DNA of 64,000 nucleotides from Thermoanaerobaculia bacterium (GCA_018057705.1 JAGPDF010000003.1:76735-140734); one strand, 5' to 3'. Shown: positions 40,915 through 50,361, counted from the first letter of the stretch. Numbers and translations are program-made. The notes: generated by a model not told the origin, from the letters alone.

Positions 40915-42675
40915 CTAGAGCGCAGTCGCCGTCCAGGCGACCGTCGTGCCGGACTCGAGACCGTCGGCGAAGATCGCCGTCCCGGGAGCGCGGCGTCCCG
41001 GGAAGATCGTGAGACGCAGCAGCGGACTGACCGCGAAGCCACCCGCGGCCGCCGGATCGGTGACGTACCAGCGTCCGAACCAACTCGTGCCGTAGAGCGC
41101 AAGGTCCGACGGAATCGGCAGACTCACCGAGCCCCAGCCGCCGGTGGCCCCGGCGCCGGAGAGCGTCACCTCTTCCCGGGCGAAGGCCGCGCCCGGAGGC
41201 GGCGTGAGGCCCGGATCGCTGTCGTCGATCGCCAGCACCGCGGTCGCGCCGCCGAGCGCGGCCCAGACGCCGACCGTGCAGCCGGGACTGCCGGCGAAGG
41301 CCGGCTCGAGCGCGACGACCCGCGGCTCGACGCCTCCGCCGCCGGGGATGCCGACGCCCTCGACGAAAGGAATCCGGTCGCCCTCGGAGTAGAGCCGCGG
41401 CCGGTCGAAGGGCGCGCTTTCGGAGGCGGCCCGTGGATCGGTGAGCGGACGGGTCATGAAGGCGAGCAGCGCCGCCTTCTCCTGAGGCAACAGGTTGAGC
41501 GGGACGATGAGCGGGTTCTTGTTCGGAGCGTCGAAGTCGCCGCCGCGATCGTAGAAGTCGACCACGTCGGAGAGCGTCGCGATCTCGCCGTTGTGCATGT
41601 AGGGAGCCCGCAAGGCGACGTTGCGCAGCGTTGGCGTCCGCATCGCTCCGCGGTCGCCGATGTTGCCGGTCTCGGCGAAGCGTCCGAGATCCTCCTGCAC
41701 CGGGCGGACGCCGGTGTAGAAGAAGGCGTCGTTCGACAGCAAGGCGCCGCCGTGACAGACGGCGCAGTTGCGGTTGGCGAAGACCGCCCGGCCCTGCTGC
41801 TCGAGAGGCGTCAGCGCAGGGCCACCCGAGAGTGCCACGTCGAGAGGCGTCTCGTTCGACACCAGCGTGCGCTCGTAGCTCGCGATGGCCATGGCGATTC
41901 GCGTCGGAGAGATCTCCGGCGTGCCGAACGCCGAGGCGAAGAGCTCCGGGTAGGATCGCCCGCCGATTCCGTCCTCGAGCGCCGGCGGCAGCGACTCGGC
42001 GAGAGCGAGCGGCGCCGCGGACTGAAGGCGCGAGACCACTTCGCTCCACTCGCGGGCGCCGTGCGCCATCTCGGTGGAATTGAGAATCGGGACCAGAGCC
42101 TGGGACTCGAGTGCCGCGCCAGAGGCGAGCACGACCTCGAGGGTCTCCGGGTCGACCAGAGCGCCGCCGGCGCGGCCATCCCAGAACAGGCTCGGCGCAT
42201 AGCCGGCTTCGCTCGCCGGGCGCCCTCGCCGTCCAGTCGCCTGCTCGAGGATGCCGAAATCGGGATGGTCGACGTAGGTGCCATCGGCGAGGCTCTGCGG
42301 GACTCCAGGCGAACCGAGGACGTCGTCCGGAGTCTCGAACAGGCCGTCCGCGCCGGGGTGGAGCGCCAGCGGACTCGAGGCGGTGCGCGGATCCGAGGCG
42401 CCCGCCGCCGGGATGTGGCAGGTGCCGCAAGCGACCGTCCGGGTCGACGAGAGCTGCTCCTCCCAGAAGAGCGCCTTGCCGAGGAGGATCTTTTCGGGGG
42501 TCAACGGGTTTCCCGCCGGCGCCGGCGGCGGCTGCAACGGTCCCGGCGGAGGCGGGGGGGGCGGCGGTCCCTGCGCGGCGACCGCGCCGCTCAGCGCACC
42601 CGCGACCACGAGGAGCGCGAGGACCCTCTGCAACGGCGCAGTCGAAAGGAATGTGCGTGGCAGTCGCAGGTTCAT
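40915..42675 (-). CDS. MauG/CcpA-type dihaem cytochrome c peroxidase with extra C-terminal domain
   Basis: 586 residues. Signal peptide (LQRVLALLVVAGALSGAVA), a Pro-rich linker, then a dihaem peroxidase core. The core has CGTCH for the active-site haem and CAVCH for the electron-transfer haem, with 'TPTLRNVALRAPYMHNGEIATL' as in the family. After residue 400 there is a beta-rich domain of about 150 residues without haem motifs, ending in IFADGLESGTTVAWTATAL. Family members reduce H2O2 or modify protein side chains in the periplasm. GGGAGGAAG before the ATG sets the start. Confidence 0.87.
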   Translation of the reverse strand: MNLRLPRTFLSTAPLQRVLALLVVAGALSGAVAAQGPPPPPPPPGPLQPPPAPAGNPLTPEKILLGKALFWEEQLSSTRTVACGTCHIPAAGASDPRTASSPLALHPGADGLFETPDDVLGSPGVPQSLADGTYVDHPDFGILEQATGRRGRPASEAGYAPSLFWDGRAGGALVDPETLEVVLASGAALESQALVPILNSTEMAHGAREWSEVVSRLQSAAPLALAESLPPALEDGIGGRSYPELFASAFGTPEISPTRIAMAIASYERTLVSNETPLDVALSGGPALTPLEQQGRAVFANRNCAVCHGGALLSNDAFFYTGVRPVQEDLGRFAETGNIGDRGAMRTPTLRNVALRAPYMHNGEIATLSDVVDFYDRGGDFDAPNKNPLIVPLNLLPQEKAALLAFMTRPLTDPRAASESAPFDRPRLYSEGDRIPFVEGVGIPGGGGVEPRVVALEPAFAGSPGCTVGVWAALGGATAVLAIDDSDPGLTPPPGAAFAREEVTLSGAGATGGWGSVSLPIPSDLALYGTSWFGRWYVTDPAAAGGFAVSPLLRLTIFPGRRAPGTAIFADGLESGTTVAWTATAL

Positions 42676-42820
42676 TGGGCTTCCTCCCAGACTCAGCAAA
42701 AAAGACCAGTGAATGACGGTTGACCGTTGACGTACTGCAGCTATCAACACGCGGTCTTGCGATTTCCTGCGGCAGCGTGTTCCGCCGTCCGCGACTCGCT
42801 AAAATGATCCCCGCCGCCCG

Positions 42821-44854
42821 ATGCGCCCTCGAGCCTCCATGAACTTGCTCCTCGCCGCCGGGCTCGTCCTCGAGGCCTGTGGCGACACTCCGCAGCGGCG
42901 GGCAACTCCTCGACCCGGCGCCGCGGAGTTCTCCCATGCGCCACGGAAAGTCGGCGAGCTTGCCGGGCGGGCGCAGGCAGAACCTCCGATCCTCTTCATC
43001 GGTCTCGACGGCGCCGACTGGCAGCAGCTCGAGCCGCTCCTGGCAAAGGGGGCGATGCCCCATCTTGCCCAGCTCCGTGCCGCGTCGGCCTGGGGCGAGC
43101 TCGCGTCGGAAACGCCGGCGCTGTCGCCTCTGCTGTGGACGTCGATGCTCACCGGCGTCTCGCCGGTCGAGCACGGCATCCTCGATTTCAGCCGGTTCGC
43201 CCCCGGCTCCGGGCTGCGCGAACCGATCGGCAGTGAAGACCGGCGCGCCCCGGCGATCTGGAACGCTCTCACCTGGGCCGGCAAGCGGGTCGGTCTGCTG
43301 GGACTCTGGGCGACTCATCCGGCGGAGCCGGTGGACGGCATTGTGGTCTCGGACCGGCTCTTCGGATTCCTGAACGTCGAAAGCGAGCCGCCCGGAGGCG
43401 CCATCTACCCGGAGACGCAGGCGGGCTGGGCAAGAGCCCGGCTCGCGACCGTCGAAGCCGAGACGGGATTCGCGGCCTTGCGCGCCTATCTGCCCTGGCT
43501 GACCGAGGAGGAGTATCGCGCGCGCTCCGGCGCGGCCCGTGCCTACGACCATCCGGTCTCGGCGCTGCGACGGATTCTGGTCGAGACGCGACTCTACGGC
43601 GGCATGGCCGAGTCGCTGCTCGCCGGCGCCCCCGCTCTCGACCTCACTCTGGTTTACCTTCAGGGGACCGATTCGATCGGCCACGTCTTCGCGCCGTTCG
43701 CGCCGCCGCGCCAGCCGGAGGTGTCGGAGGTCGATTTCGCGCGCTATCGCGACGTGCCCGAGCGCTACTTCCGGGAAGTCGACGCCCTCCTCGGGCGCCT
43801 GCTCGCCCTCGCCGACAAGACCGGCTCGAACGTCGTCGTCGCGTCGGACCACGGATTCCTCTGGACCGAGGGACGGCCCGATCGCTGGGCGAGCTCGGAC
43901 ACCCGGACGGCGGCCCGCTGGCACCGCAGCCAGGGGATCTGGATGGTCCGCGCCCCGGGCGTCGCGCCCGGGCGCGCCGTCGACGGCAGATTGCGGCAGG
44001 TCTTCCCCACGCTCCTCGCGCTTGCCGGTCTGCCGGCCGCGGCGCTGGCCGAGTCGCAGGCGCTCGGCGCCATCCCGCCGCCGTCAGCTCCCGCCTTCGA
44101 CTATGCCCGCGTTTACGGCGAGCTCGCCGCGCGCGTGGAGCGGTCGAGACCGGACGACGCCCGCGACTTCGCGGAGGCCTCCGAAGCGATCGCGAAACTC
44201 CAGGCGCTGGGTTACATCGGCAGCGGCGAAGCCGTCCGGGCGAGCGCCTCCGCCCTCGCCGCAGGCGGACCCGACGCCACGCGCACCGCGAGCTCCTGGA
44301 ACAACGAGGGGATCGTGCTGCGCGGCGAGCGCGGCTCCCGGAGCGAGGCCCGAGCGCGCGCAGCCTTCGAAAGGGCGATCGAGCTCGAGCCCAATCTCGC
44401 CTCGGCGCTCTGGAACCTCTCCGAGCTCCTTCTCGCGGCCGGCGAGACCGGGCGATCGGACGAGCTGCTGGCGCGCGCCATCGCCAACGGTCTGCCCGAC
44501 GGCGCCCGGCTCGTGATCGCCCGGGCGATCGTCCGCGAGCGCGCCGGCGCGATCGACCAGGGATTGGCGCTCCTCGACCGGGCGATCGCCGTCGCCCCCG
44601 AAGAGGCCCAACTCTGGCTCTTCCGCGGCCGCTACCGCGTCCAGACCGGCGACTGCGCGGATGCGGTCCAGGACCTCGCGCGCGCCGCGGAGCTCGCCCC
44701 GGACGAGTCCGACGTCTTCGCCACCGCCGCCCTCGCCCATCTCTGCGCCGGCGATCGATCAGGAGCGATCACCGCCCTGCGCCGCGCCCTCGACCTCGCC
44801 CCGGACGAACCCCGCCTGCGATCGCTGCTCTCCGAATTGCAGTCCGCCGACTGA
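42821..44854 (+). CDS. Lipoprotein of the alkaline phosphatase/type I phosphodiesterase superfamily with C-terminal TPRs
   Basis: 677 residues. A short lipoprotein-type signal (LLLAAGLVLEACGD) comes first. Residues 55-430 form a nucleotide pyrophosphatase/phosphodiesterase fold: metal site in FIGLDGADWQQL, nucleophile Thr in TPALSPLLWTSMLTG, 'YLQGTDSIGHVF', 'VVASDHGFLWTEGR' and the last His in ARWHRSQGIWM. From about residue 485 there are three or four TPR units ('ALWNLSELLLAAGETGRSDELL', 'DVFATAALAHLCAGDRSGA'). The fusion suggests a membrane-bound enzyme docking on protein partners. Substrate unknown. TAAAAT lies 15 bases before the ATG. Confidence 0.85.
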   Translation: MRPRASMNLLLAAGLVLEACGDTPQRRATPRPGAAEFSHAPRKVGELAGRAQAEPPILFIGLDGADWQQLEPLLAKGAMPHLAQLRAASAWGELASETPALSPLLWTSMLTGVSPVEHGILDFSRFAPGSGLREPIGSEDRRAPAIWNALTWAGKRVGLLGLWATHPAEPVDGIVVSDRLFGFLNVESEPPGGAIYPETQAGWARARLATVEAETGFAALRAYLPWLTEEEYRARSGAARAYDHPVSALRRILVETRLYGGMAESLLAGAPALDLTLVYLQGTDSIGHVFAPFAPPRQPEVSEVDFARYRDVPERYFREVDALLGRLLALADKTGSNVVVASDHGFLWTEGRPDRWASSDTRTAARWHRSQGIWMVRAPGVAPGRAVDGRLRQVFPTLLALAGLPAAALAESQALGAIPPPSAPAFDYARVYGELAARVERSRPDDARDFAEASEAIAKLQALGYIGSGEAVRASASALAAGGPDATRTASSWNNEGIVLRGERGSRSEARARAAFERAIELEPNLASALWNLSELLLAAGETGRSDELLARAIANGLPDGARLVIARAIVRERAGAIDQGLALLDRAIAVAPEEAQLWLFRGRYRVQTGDCADAVQDLARAAELAPDESDVFATAALAHLCAGDRSGAITALRRALDLAPDEPRLRSLLSELQSAD

Positions 44855-44906
44855 CCCCGCAACCCGGCAGCCTTCGAAGCAGGCTCGGTTTGACTTCGCA
44901 GGCCGA

Positions 44907-45539
44907 ATGGAGGTCGCGACCGAGACCGAGATGGCGGCCGCAACCGCGGTGGCCATCTGGCGCGACGCGCCGGTGAGCGCTCCGGTCGACTGGGAGGCGA
45001 TCCACGCCATCAACGCTCCCCAGGGTCTCTCCTACACCAACTGTTCCTCGGGCCAGCAGAGCACGGTCACGACCGCAGTCGGCAACGCCACGACCTATGC
45101 CACCGGCTCCAAGAACTACCTTCTCGGCAAGACCTACTCGACCGTCGGCCCGCGTTACACCACCTGGTTCGGCGCCAAGAACAGCTCGCGATTCAACACC
45201 GCCAAGAGCCACTACACCTCGATCGAGAACGCCTTCCTGACCAAGCCGGTGGTCGTCGACTGCGGCTGCACCGACGACTACTACGCCTACGTCTATCCCA
45301 CCCAGCCCTACAAGATCTACGTCTGCAACGCCTTCTGGTCGGCCCCGGCCACCGGCACGGACTCGAAGGCCGGCACGCTGGTGCACGAGATGTCGCACTT
45401 CAACGCCGTCGCCGGCACCGACGACTGGGCCTATGGCCAGACCGCCTGCAAGAGCCTGGCGACCCGTTCACCCAAGAAGGCGATCGACAATGCCGACAGC
45501 CACGAGTATTTCTCCGAGAACACGCCATCCCTGAACTGA
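44907..45539 (+). CDS. M35-family (deuterolysin/peptidyl-Lys type) metallopeptidase, no signal peptide
   Basis: 210 residues carrying a full aspzincin catalytic core: HEMSH (zinc His pair and Glu) followed by the GTDDWAYG motif with the third ligand Asp. The end 'NADSHEYFSENTPSLN' is typical of bacterial M35 proteins. Relatives are normally secreted with a signal and propeptide of 150 residues or more. Here only about 45 residues precede the domain, none hydrophobic, and no start further upstream adds a signal. It is either an N-terminally degraded gene or a cytoplasmic variant. No ribosome-binding site is seen. A strong terminator follows. Confidence 0.7.
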   Translation: MEVATETEMAAATAVAIWRDAPVSAPVDWEAIHAINAPQGLSYTNCSSGQQSTVTTAVGNATTYATGSKNYLLGKTYSTVGPRYTTWFGAKNSSRFNTAKSHYTSIENAFLTKPVVVDCGCTDDYYAYVYPTQPYKIYVCNAFWSAPATGTDSKAGTLVHEMSHFNAVAGTDDWAYGQTACKSLATRSPKKAIDNADSHEYFSENTPSLN

Positions 45540-45567
45540 TGAACTGACGCGCCTGCCTTCCGACCCG

Positions 45568-45603
45568 AACCGCCGGCCCGGAGCTCCCGGACCGGCGGTT
45601 TTT
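45568..45603 (+). terminator. Rho-independent terminator
   Basis: A 9-bp perfect stem (AACCGCCGG / CCGGCGGTT) running into TTTTTC, 28 bases after the M35 peptidase stop. The best intrinsic terminator in the window. Confidence 0.9.
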
Positions 45604-45636
45604 CATTGCATGCGCAAGAGTCGGCTCCCGCCAGAG

Positions 45637-47388
45637 TCAGGGAAGCGGTCGAAGCGGAGTCACCTGACGCAGGAGCACAGCGACGTCCATCCGATCACCG
45701 ACGGCCTGCACGGCCGAGCCCAGGGATTGCCCGCCGTCAAGGCCCTTCGCCGCTCCGGCGACATCGAACAGAAGGTCCGTTTCGAGCTGCGTCGCCAATT
45801 GCGAGGCGAGAGGCAGGCGGTCGCGATCTTCGATCGCGTAGAGCTCGAGTGGCGTGCCTGGCCCGGAAGTGCGCGGATCGCCGAAGTACCGGTAGTGCCC
45901 AGCGAGCGCGAGAAGTGAGACCGTGCGGTACCGATTACCGAGCTCGATAGCGAGAAAGCCTCCCATGCGCTCGCTGATTCGCTCGGTATGCACGGTATGG
46001 GCGAGAACCAGGACTCGCGAGCCCGGATATCCCGAGCGTTGCAGCCAAGCGACGTTCCGGGCCAGGAATCGGTCGCGGTTCGGCTCGGCGAGAACCCTCC
46101 ATTCGACCGCCTGACGCACCGCCAACGCCAGCTGATGCAGCCACTTCGAAGCCTCGGACGAGACTTCACCGGCATGCCTCTCGAGGCTCTCCCGCAGGAG
46201 CTCCTCCGCCTCTCCCAGGGCCGACATCGCACGGTCGACTCCGGGATCGCACTCGACCTGCAACGCCGGTGCGCCGTCGAGACTCGGATCTTGCACCTGA
46301 GTTGCCCGGTAGTCCTGCACCTGAAGCGTGGGAAAGAGGAGAGGCGCGACTGCAGCACTGGCGAGCGAAACGGCCGTCGCTTCCGTCGCTCCTGCTGGAC
46401 GGACCTCGAGACCGTGGAACCAGACGGTGCCATTGCCACGATGGAAGACCGAGATTCGAAGCTGCTTCGCGGTCGTCGCCAACGGATAGTCGATCTCGAC
46501 CGATGTCCAGCCGTCCTCGATTTCCATGGGCGAGAGCACTTTCGTCGCGCGGTCGGCTTCGACACCATCGGCGTTCGTTCCCTGCACGGTGAGCCCGACC
46601 TGCCCGAACGTGACTCCGCGCCCGCGAAGCGACACGGCGACACGAACGGCTTCCGGAGGCTCGCCTGTGGGGCGCGGCCACGAGACGCTCGCCGTCATCC
46701 CCGAGACATTGGGAAAGATGCCGAAACCACCAAGTGCGAGGACCTCGCCGTACAGCGGCACGAGCGCCTCCGCAGCTCGCGCGTCGATGGCGCGGAGCCG
46801 CTCGACGATGGCCGCAGTCGCGAGGTCGGGCTGCTTCATGTCGAAGCCGGCGATATGGACCGGTCGGGTCGCGGTCTGGTTGTGGGCCCTCATCCAGTGC
46901 AGGAGGTCGAGCAACGCTTCGTCGTAGAAGATCGCCGACCACCAACGCGAAGCGAGGATGGCATCGAGGTCCGAGCGCTGCCCCTGGACGTACTGGTCCA
47001 GCATCGCTGCATGCGTCTGATCGATCTCGAGCGCATACACGTCGAAGGCCCCACGATCAGCGAGCTCCTCGAACAGGCGATGCCCGAAGCGGTGAAAGTC
47101 ATGGACTCCATGGAGACTCTCGCCCAGCCCCACGACCCGCGCGTCCCCCAGCCAACGGCGCAACGCATCGAGGTCCCGTACGCCGTCGCCACCGGCGCCG
47201 CCGGGTTCCGTGGAGAGGAGTGGCTGAAGGAAGGTCAGGGCTTCCGCCGCGTGTCTTTCTGACGGGGAGTCGACCACGCCGGCCACCGTAGGTGCGCGTG
47301 GGATCCGCTCCTGCGAGGCCACGCAGCCAACCGACAACAAGGCCGCCAGACTCAAGGGGAGAATCCGTCGGCGTCCCTGGTTCTGCAT
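45637..47388 (-). CDS. Erythromycin esterase-like lipoprotein with inserted beta domain
   Basis: 583 residues. A lipobox (LAALLSVGC) predicts a lipoprotein. The erythromycin-esterase/EreA-like fold begins with VVGLGESLHGVHDFHRFGHRLFEEL (catalytic Glu and His) and continues 'ALEIDQTHAAMLDQYVQG', 'HIAGFDMKQPD', 'RVLVLAHTVHTERI'. Between about residues 225 and 330 a beta-sandwich-like insertion ('GRGVTFGQVGLTVQGTNADG', 'ISVFHRGNGTVWFHGLEV') interrupts the fold. The superfamily acts on lactones and other esters; resistance cannot be claimed. TATGCT lies six bases before the ATG and there is no ribosome-binding site. Confidence 0.8.
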   Translation of the reverse strand: MQNQGRRRILPLSLAALLSVGCVASQERIPRAPTVAGVVDSPSERHAAEALTFLQPLLSTEPGGAGGDGVRDLDALRRWLGDARVVGLGESLHGVHDFHRFGHRLFEELADRGAFDVYALEIDQTHAAMLDQYVQGQRSDLDAILASRWWSAIFYDEALLDLLHWMRAHNQTATRPVHIAGFDMKQPDLATAAIVERLRAIDARAAEALVPLYGEVLALGGFGIFPNVSGMTASVSWPRPTGEPPEAVRVAVSLRGRGVTFGQVGLTVQGTNADGVEADRATKVLSPMEIEDGWTSVEIDYPLATTAKQLRISVFHRGNGTVWFHGLEVRPAGATEATAVSLASAAVAPLLFPTLQVQDYRATQVQDPSLDGAPALQVECDPGVDRAMSALGEAEELLRESLERHAGEVSSEASKWLHQLALAVRQAVEWRVLAEPNRDRFLARNVAWLQRSGYPGSRVLVLAHTVHTERISERMGGFLAIELGNRYRTVSLLALAGHYRYFGDPRTSGPGTPLELYAIEDRDRLPLASQLATQLETDLLFDVAGAAKGLDGGQSLGSAVQAVGDRMDVAVLLRQVTPLRPLP

Positions 47389-47394
47389 CGCCCA

Positions 47395-47400
47395 AGCATA
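47395..47400 (-). promoter_or_regulatory. -10 element placed for a leaderless transcript
   Basis: On the minus strand TATGCT is six bases before the ATG at 47388. The divergent dehydrogenase gene has TACGCT (47418-47423) nine bases before its own ATG, so two promoters face away from each other in 44 bases. Confidence 0.4.
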
Positions 47401-47432
47401 GCCGGCAGTCCCCTTGATACGCTCTGCCGACC

Positions 47433-48974
47433 ATGACCCTGCCCCGCTTCGCCGCCAGCTCCTACGACTTCACCGAGTACGTCCCGGCGCGCAACTGGAT
47501 CGGCGGAGCCTGGCGCGAGGCGGCGGGAACGCCGGCCTCGCAGCCGGTGCCGAATCCACGCTGGGGACGGCCGATGTCCACCGTGCAGCTCTCGGGCGCC
47601 GCCGATGTCGACGCCGCGGTCGCCGCCGCCCGGGCGGCATTCCCGGCCTGGCGCGACCTGCCGATCCGCGATCGCGCCCAGGTCCTCTACCGGACGCGCG
47701 AGCTCCTGATGCGCGATCTCGTCGAGCTCTCCTGGCTGGTATCGCACGAGAACGGCAAGATCTACAGTGAGGCCGAAGCCGAGGTCCTGAAGGCGATCGA
47801 GTGCCTCGAGTACGGCTGTTCGCTGCCCAACCTCGCGACGGGCAGTGAGCTCGAGGTCAGCCGCGGCGTCACCTGTGGCCTGACCTACGAGCCGCTCGGC
47901 GTCGTCGCCGGGGTGGTGCCGTTCAACTTCCCTCTGATGGTGCCGATGTGGATGCTGCCGCAAGCGCTGGTGGGAGGAAACGCGTTCCTCCTCAAGCCCT
48001 CCGAGCGCGTGCCGCTCTCCGCGATGCGCCTGGCCGAGCTCTTCGCCGAAGCGGGTCTGCCGGCGGGCATCTTCTCGCTCGTCCAGGGGGGCCGGGAGAC
48101 GGTGGAGGCCCTCTGCGACCACCCCGGGATCGAGGCGCTGGGTTTCGTCGGTTCGACCCGGGTGGCGCGCGCGGTCTATGCGCGGGCCTGCGCCGCGGGC
48201 AAACGCGCACTCTGCCTCGGCGGAGCGAAGAATCACCTCATTCTCGTCCCCGACGCCGATCCGGATGTCGCGGTCGAGAACATTGTCGCCTCGTTCACCG
48301 GCTGCGCCGGCCAGCGTTGCATGGCCGCTTCGGTGCTGCTCGCCGTCGGCGAGCCGGCGGAGATCGATCCGCTCCTCGGACGGATCGCGAAGCGCGCTGC
48401 CGCCATCCGTCTCGGCAGCGAGATGGGTCCGGTCGCGACCGCCGCCGCCGCCGAGAGGATCACGAAAGCCATCGCGAACGCGGCAGCGAACGGCGCGCGG
48501 GTGGTCGTCGACGGACGCGGCAGGCTACCGGACGGGGCGGAGGGGGCTGTAGGGGCCGAACGAGTGGGTCCGGCCGCCGGCTGGTGGGTGGGACCGACGA
48601 TTCTCGACGGCGTCGACCCGGCTTCGGAGGCCGGTTGCGAGGAGATTTTCGGGCCGGTGCTCTCCGTCGTTCGGGTCGCCACTCTCGACGAGGCCCTGCG
48701 CATCGAAGGCGCCAACCCCTACGGCAACGCCGCCACCGTCTACACCACTTCGGGCGACGTTGCCCGCCGCGTCATGGGGTCGGCTGAGGCCGGCATGTGC
48801 GGCGTCAACGTCGGCGTGCCGGTGCCGCGCGAGCCGTTCGGGTTCGGCGGCTGGAACGACTCCTGCTTCGGGCACGGCAACATCACCGGTTGGGACGGCT
48901 ACCGCTTCTGGACCCGGCAGCGCAAGATCACCACCAAATGGGCGTTGCAGCGCGACGCCAACTGGATGAGCTGA
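47433..48974 (+). CDS. mmsA: CoA-acylating methylmalonate-semialdehyde dehydrogenase
   Basis: 513 residues of the aldehyde dehydrogenase superfamily. The MMSDH-specific blocks are present: 'VPFNFPLMVPMWMLPQAL', 'GGAKNHLILVPDAD' and the catalytic Cys in FTGCAGQRCMAASV. The enzyme converts methylmalonate or malonate semialdehyde plus CoA to propionyl- or acetyl-CoA in valine, thymine and beta-alanine breakdown. The next gene, 33 bp on, is a class III aminotransferase that could supply the semialdehyde from an omega-amino acid. A short insertion around residue 365 (GAEGAVGAERVG) is unusual. Confidence 0.92.
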   Translation: MTLPRFAASSYDFTEYVPARNWIGGAWREAAGTPASQPVPNPRWGRPMSTVQLSGAADVDAAVAAARAAFPAWRDLPIRDRAQVLYRTRELLMRDLVELSWLVSHENGKIYSEAEAEVLKAIECLEYGCSLPNLATGSELEVSRGVTCGLTYEPLGVVAGVVPFNFPLMVPMWMLPQALVGGNAFLLKPSERVPLSAMRLAELFAEAGLPAGIFSLVQGGRETVEALCDHPGIEALGFVGSTRVARAVYARACAAGKRALCLGGAKNHLILVPDADPDVAVENIVASFTGCAGQRCMAASVLLAVGEPAEIDPLLGRIAKRAAAIRLGSEMGPVATAAAAERITKAIANAAANGARVVVDGRGRLPDGAEGAVGAERVGPAAGWWVGPTILDGVDPASEAGCEEIFGPVLSVVRVATLDEALRIEGANPYGNAATVYTTSGDVARRVMGSAEAGMCGVNVGVPVPREPFGFGGWNDSCFGHGNITGWDGYRFWTRQRKITTKWALQRDANWMS

Positions 48975-49007
48975 CCCCTTCTTCAGCCAGAGGCAAGGAG
49001 TAGAACG

Positions 49008-50327
49008 ATGGATGGACGCGAGATCGTCGAACTCTGTCTCAAGCACACGATGTATTCGTGGTCGGCGACGGGAGCGGTGCAGCCGCTGCCGATCGTCTCC
49101 GCCTCCGGCATCTACATGTACACCGCCGACGGACAGCGCATCCTCGACTTCAACAGCCAGTTGATGAGCGTCAACATCGGCCACTCGCACCCGAAGGTGG
49201 TCGCGGCGATGAAAAAGGCCTGCGAGGGCCTCCTCTTCGCTCATCCGGGCACCGCAACCGAGCCGCGGGCGCGGCTGTCGCGGCGACTCGCCGAGCTCAC
49301 TCCCGGCGACCTCGACGTGTTCTTCTACACCCTGGGCGGCGCCGAGGCCAACGAGAACGCCATCCGGGCCGCGAAGATGTTCACCGGCCGGCAGAAGATC
49401 CTGGCGCGTTACCGCAGCTATCACGGCGGCACCAACGCCACGCTGCAACTGACCGGCGATCCGCGCCGCTGGGCCAACGAACCGGGAATGCCGGGCGTCG
49501 TGCGGGTGATGGATCCGTGGCCCTACAAGTACTCGTTCGGCGAAGATCCGGCCACGATCACCCGCAACAATCTGACCTACCTCGAGGAGGTCATCGACTA
49601 CGAAGGCCCGCACACCATCGCGGCGATGATCGTCGAGAGTGTGACCGGCACGAACGGCATCCTGATCCCGCCCCCGGGCTACATGCAGGGCCTTCGCAAC
49701 CTCCTCACGCGACATGGCATCCTGCTGATCTGCGACGAGGTGATGGCCGGGCTCGGACGGACGGGAAAGCTGTTCGCCTTCGAGCACGATGGCGTCCAAC
49801 CCGACATCGTGACCATGGCGAAAGGACTCACCTCCTCGTACGTGCCGCTCGGCGCGATGGCGGTCTCGACGCCGATCGCCGAGTATTTCAAGACGAACGT
49901 CTTCTACGGCGGCCTGACCTACAACGCCCACCCTTTCTGCCTCGCGGTCGCCGAGGCTGTGCTCGAGGTGATGCTCGGCGAGGGCATGGTCGAGAATGCC
50001 GCCCGTCTCGAGCCGGTCATGCGCGGAGAGATGGAGAATCTCGCGCGCCGGCATCCGTCCGTGCTCGCACATCGGAACATCGGCCTCTTCGGCATCGTCG
50101 AGCTGCGCAAGGATGCGCAGGGCACGCCCCTCGCCCCCTACAACGGCAGCCACCCGGCGATGGCGAAGTTCAACCGCGCGCTGCTCGACGCCGGCCTCTA
50201 CACGGTCTGCCGCTGGAACACCTTCATGACCAACCCGCCGCTCTGCATCACGGAGGCCGAGCTGCGAGAGGGCTTCGCCATCCTCGACCGCCACCTTCAC
50301 CTGATCGACGAGGTCTTCGAGGGTTGA
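49008..50327 (+). CDS. Class III aminotransferase (omega-amino acid:pyruvate/beta-alanine type)
   Basis: 439 residues, fold-type I, class III. Visible: 'FYTLGGAEANENAIRAAKMF' (PLP phosphate), 'YRSYHGGTNATLQLTGD', 'LLICDEVMAGLGRTG' (Asp to the pyridine N) and the Schiff-base lysine in TMAKGLTSSYVPLGAM. It probably makes malonate or methylmalonate semialdehyde from beta-alanine or 3-aminoisobutyrate, feeding the preceding mmsA product. AAGGAG lies eight bases before the ATG. Exact substrate is inferred from context. Confidence 0.88.
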   Translation: MDGREIVELCLKHTMYSWSATGAVQPLPIVSASGIYMYTADGQRILDFNSQLMSVNIGHSHPKVVAAMKKACEGLLFAHPGTATEPRARLSRRLAELTPGDLDVFFYTLGGAEANENAIRAAKMFTGRQKILARYRSYHGGTNATLQLTGDPRRWANEPGMPGVVRVMDPWPYKYSFGEDPATITRNNLTYLEEVIDYEGPHTIAAMIVESVTGTNGILIPPPGYMQGLRNLLTRHGILLICDEVMAGLGRTGKLFAFEHDGVQPDIVTMAKGLTSSYVPLGAMAVSTPIAEYFKTNVFYGGLTYNAHPFCLAVAEAVLEVMLGEGMVENAARLEPVMRGEMENLARRHPSVLAHRNIGLFGIVELRKDAQGTPLAPYNGSHPAMAKFNRALLDAGLYTVCRWNTFMTNPPLCITEAELREGFAILDRHLHLIDEVFEG

Positions 50328-50361
50328 CGCGGCCCGCCTTCGCCCGGGCGCCGGCAGCGGG

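Noticed and set aside
40439..43924. A 1161-codon open frame on the minus strand overlapping the phosphodiesterase, peroxidase and haemerythrin genes
   Set aside because: It is an antisense or out-of-phase shadow: Arg/Ala/Gly-rich composition, no domain, and it covers three genes with clear motifs on either strand.
45637..47388. Calling this gene a macrolide-resistance determinant
   Set aside because: Only the general erythromycin-esterase fold is visible; lipoprotein signal and inserted domain make a different substrate more likely.
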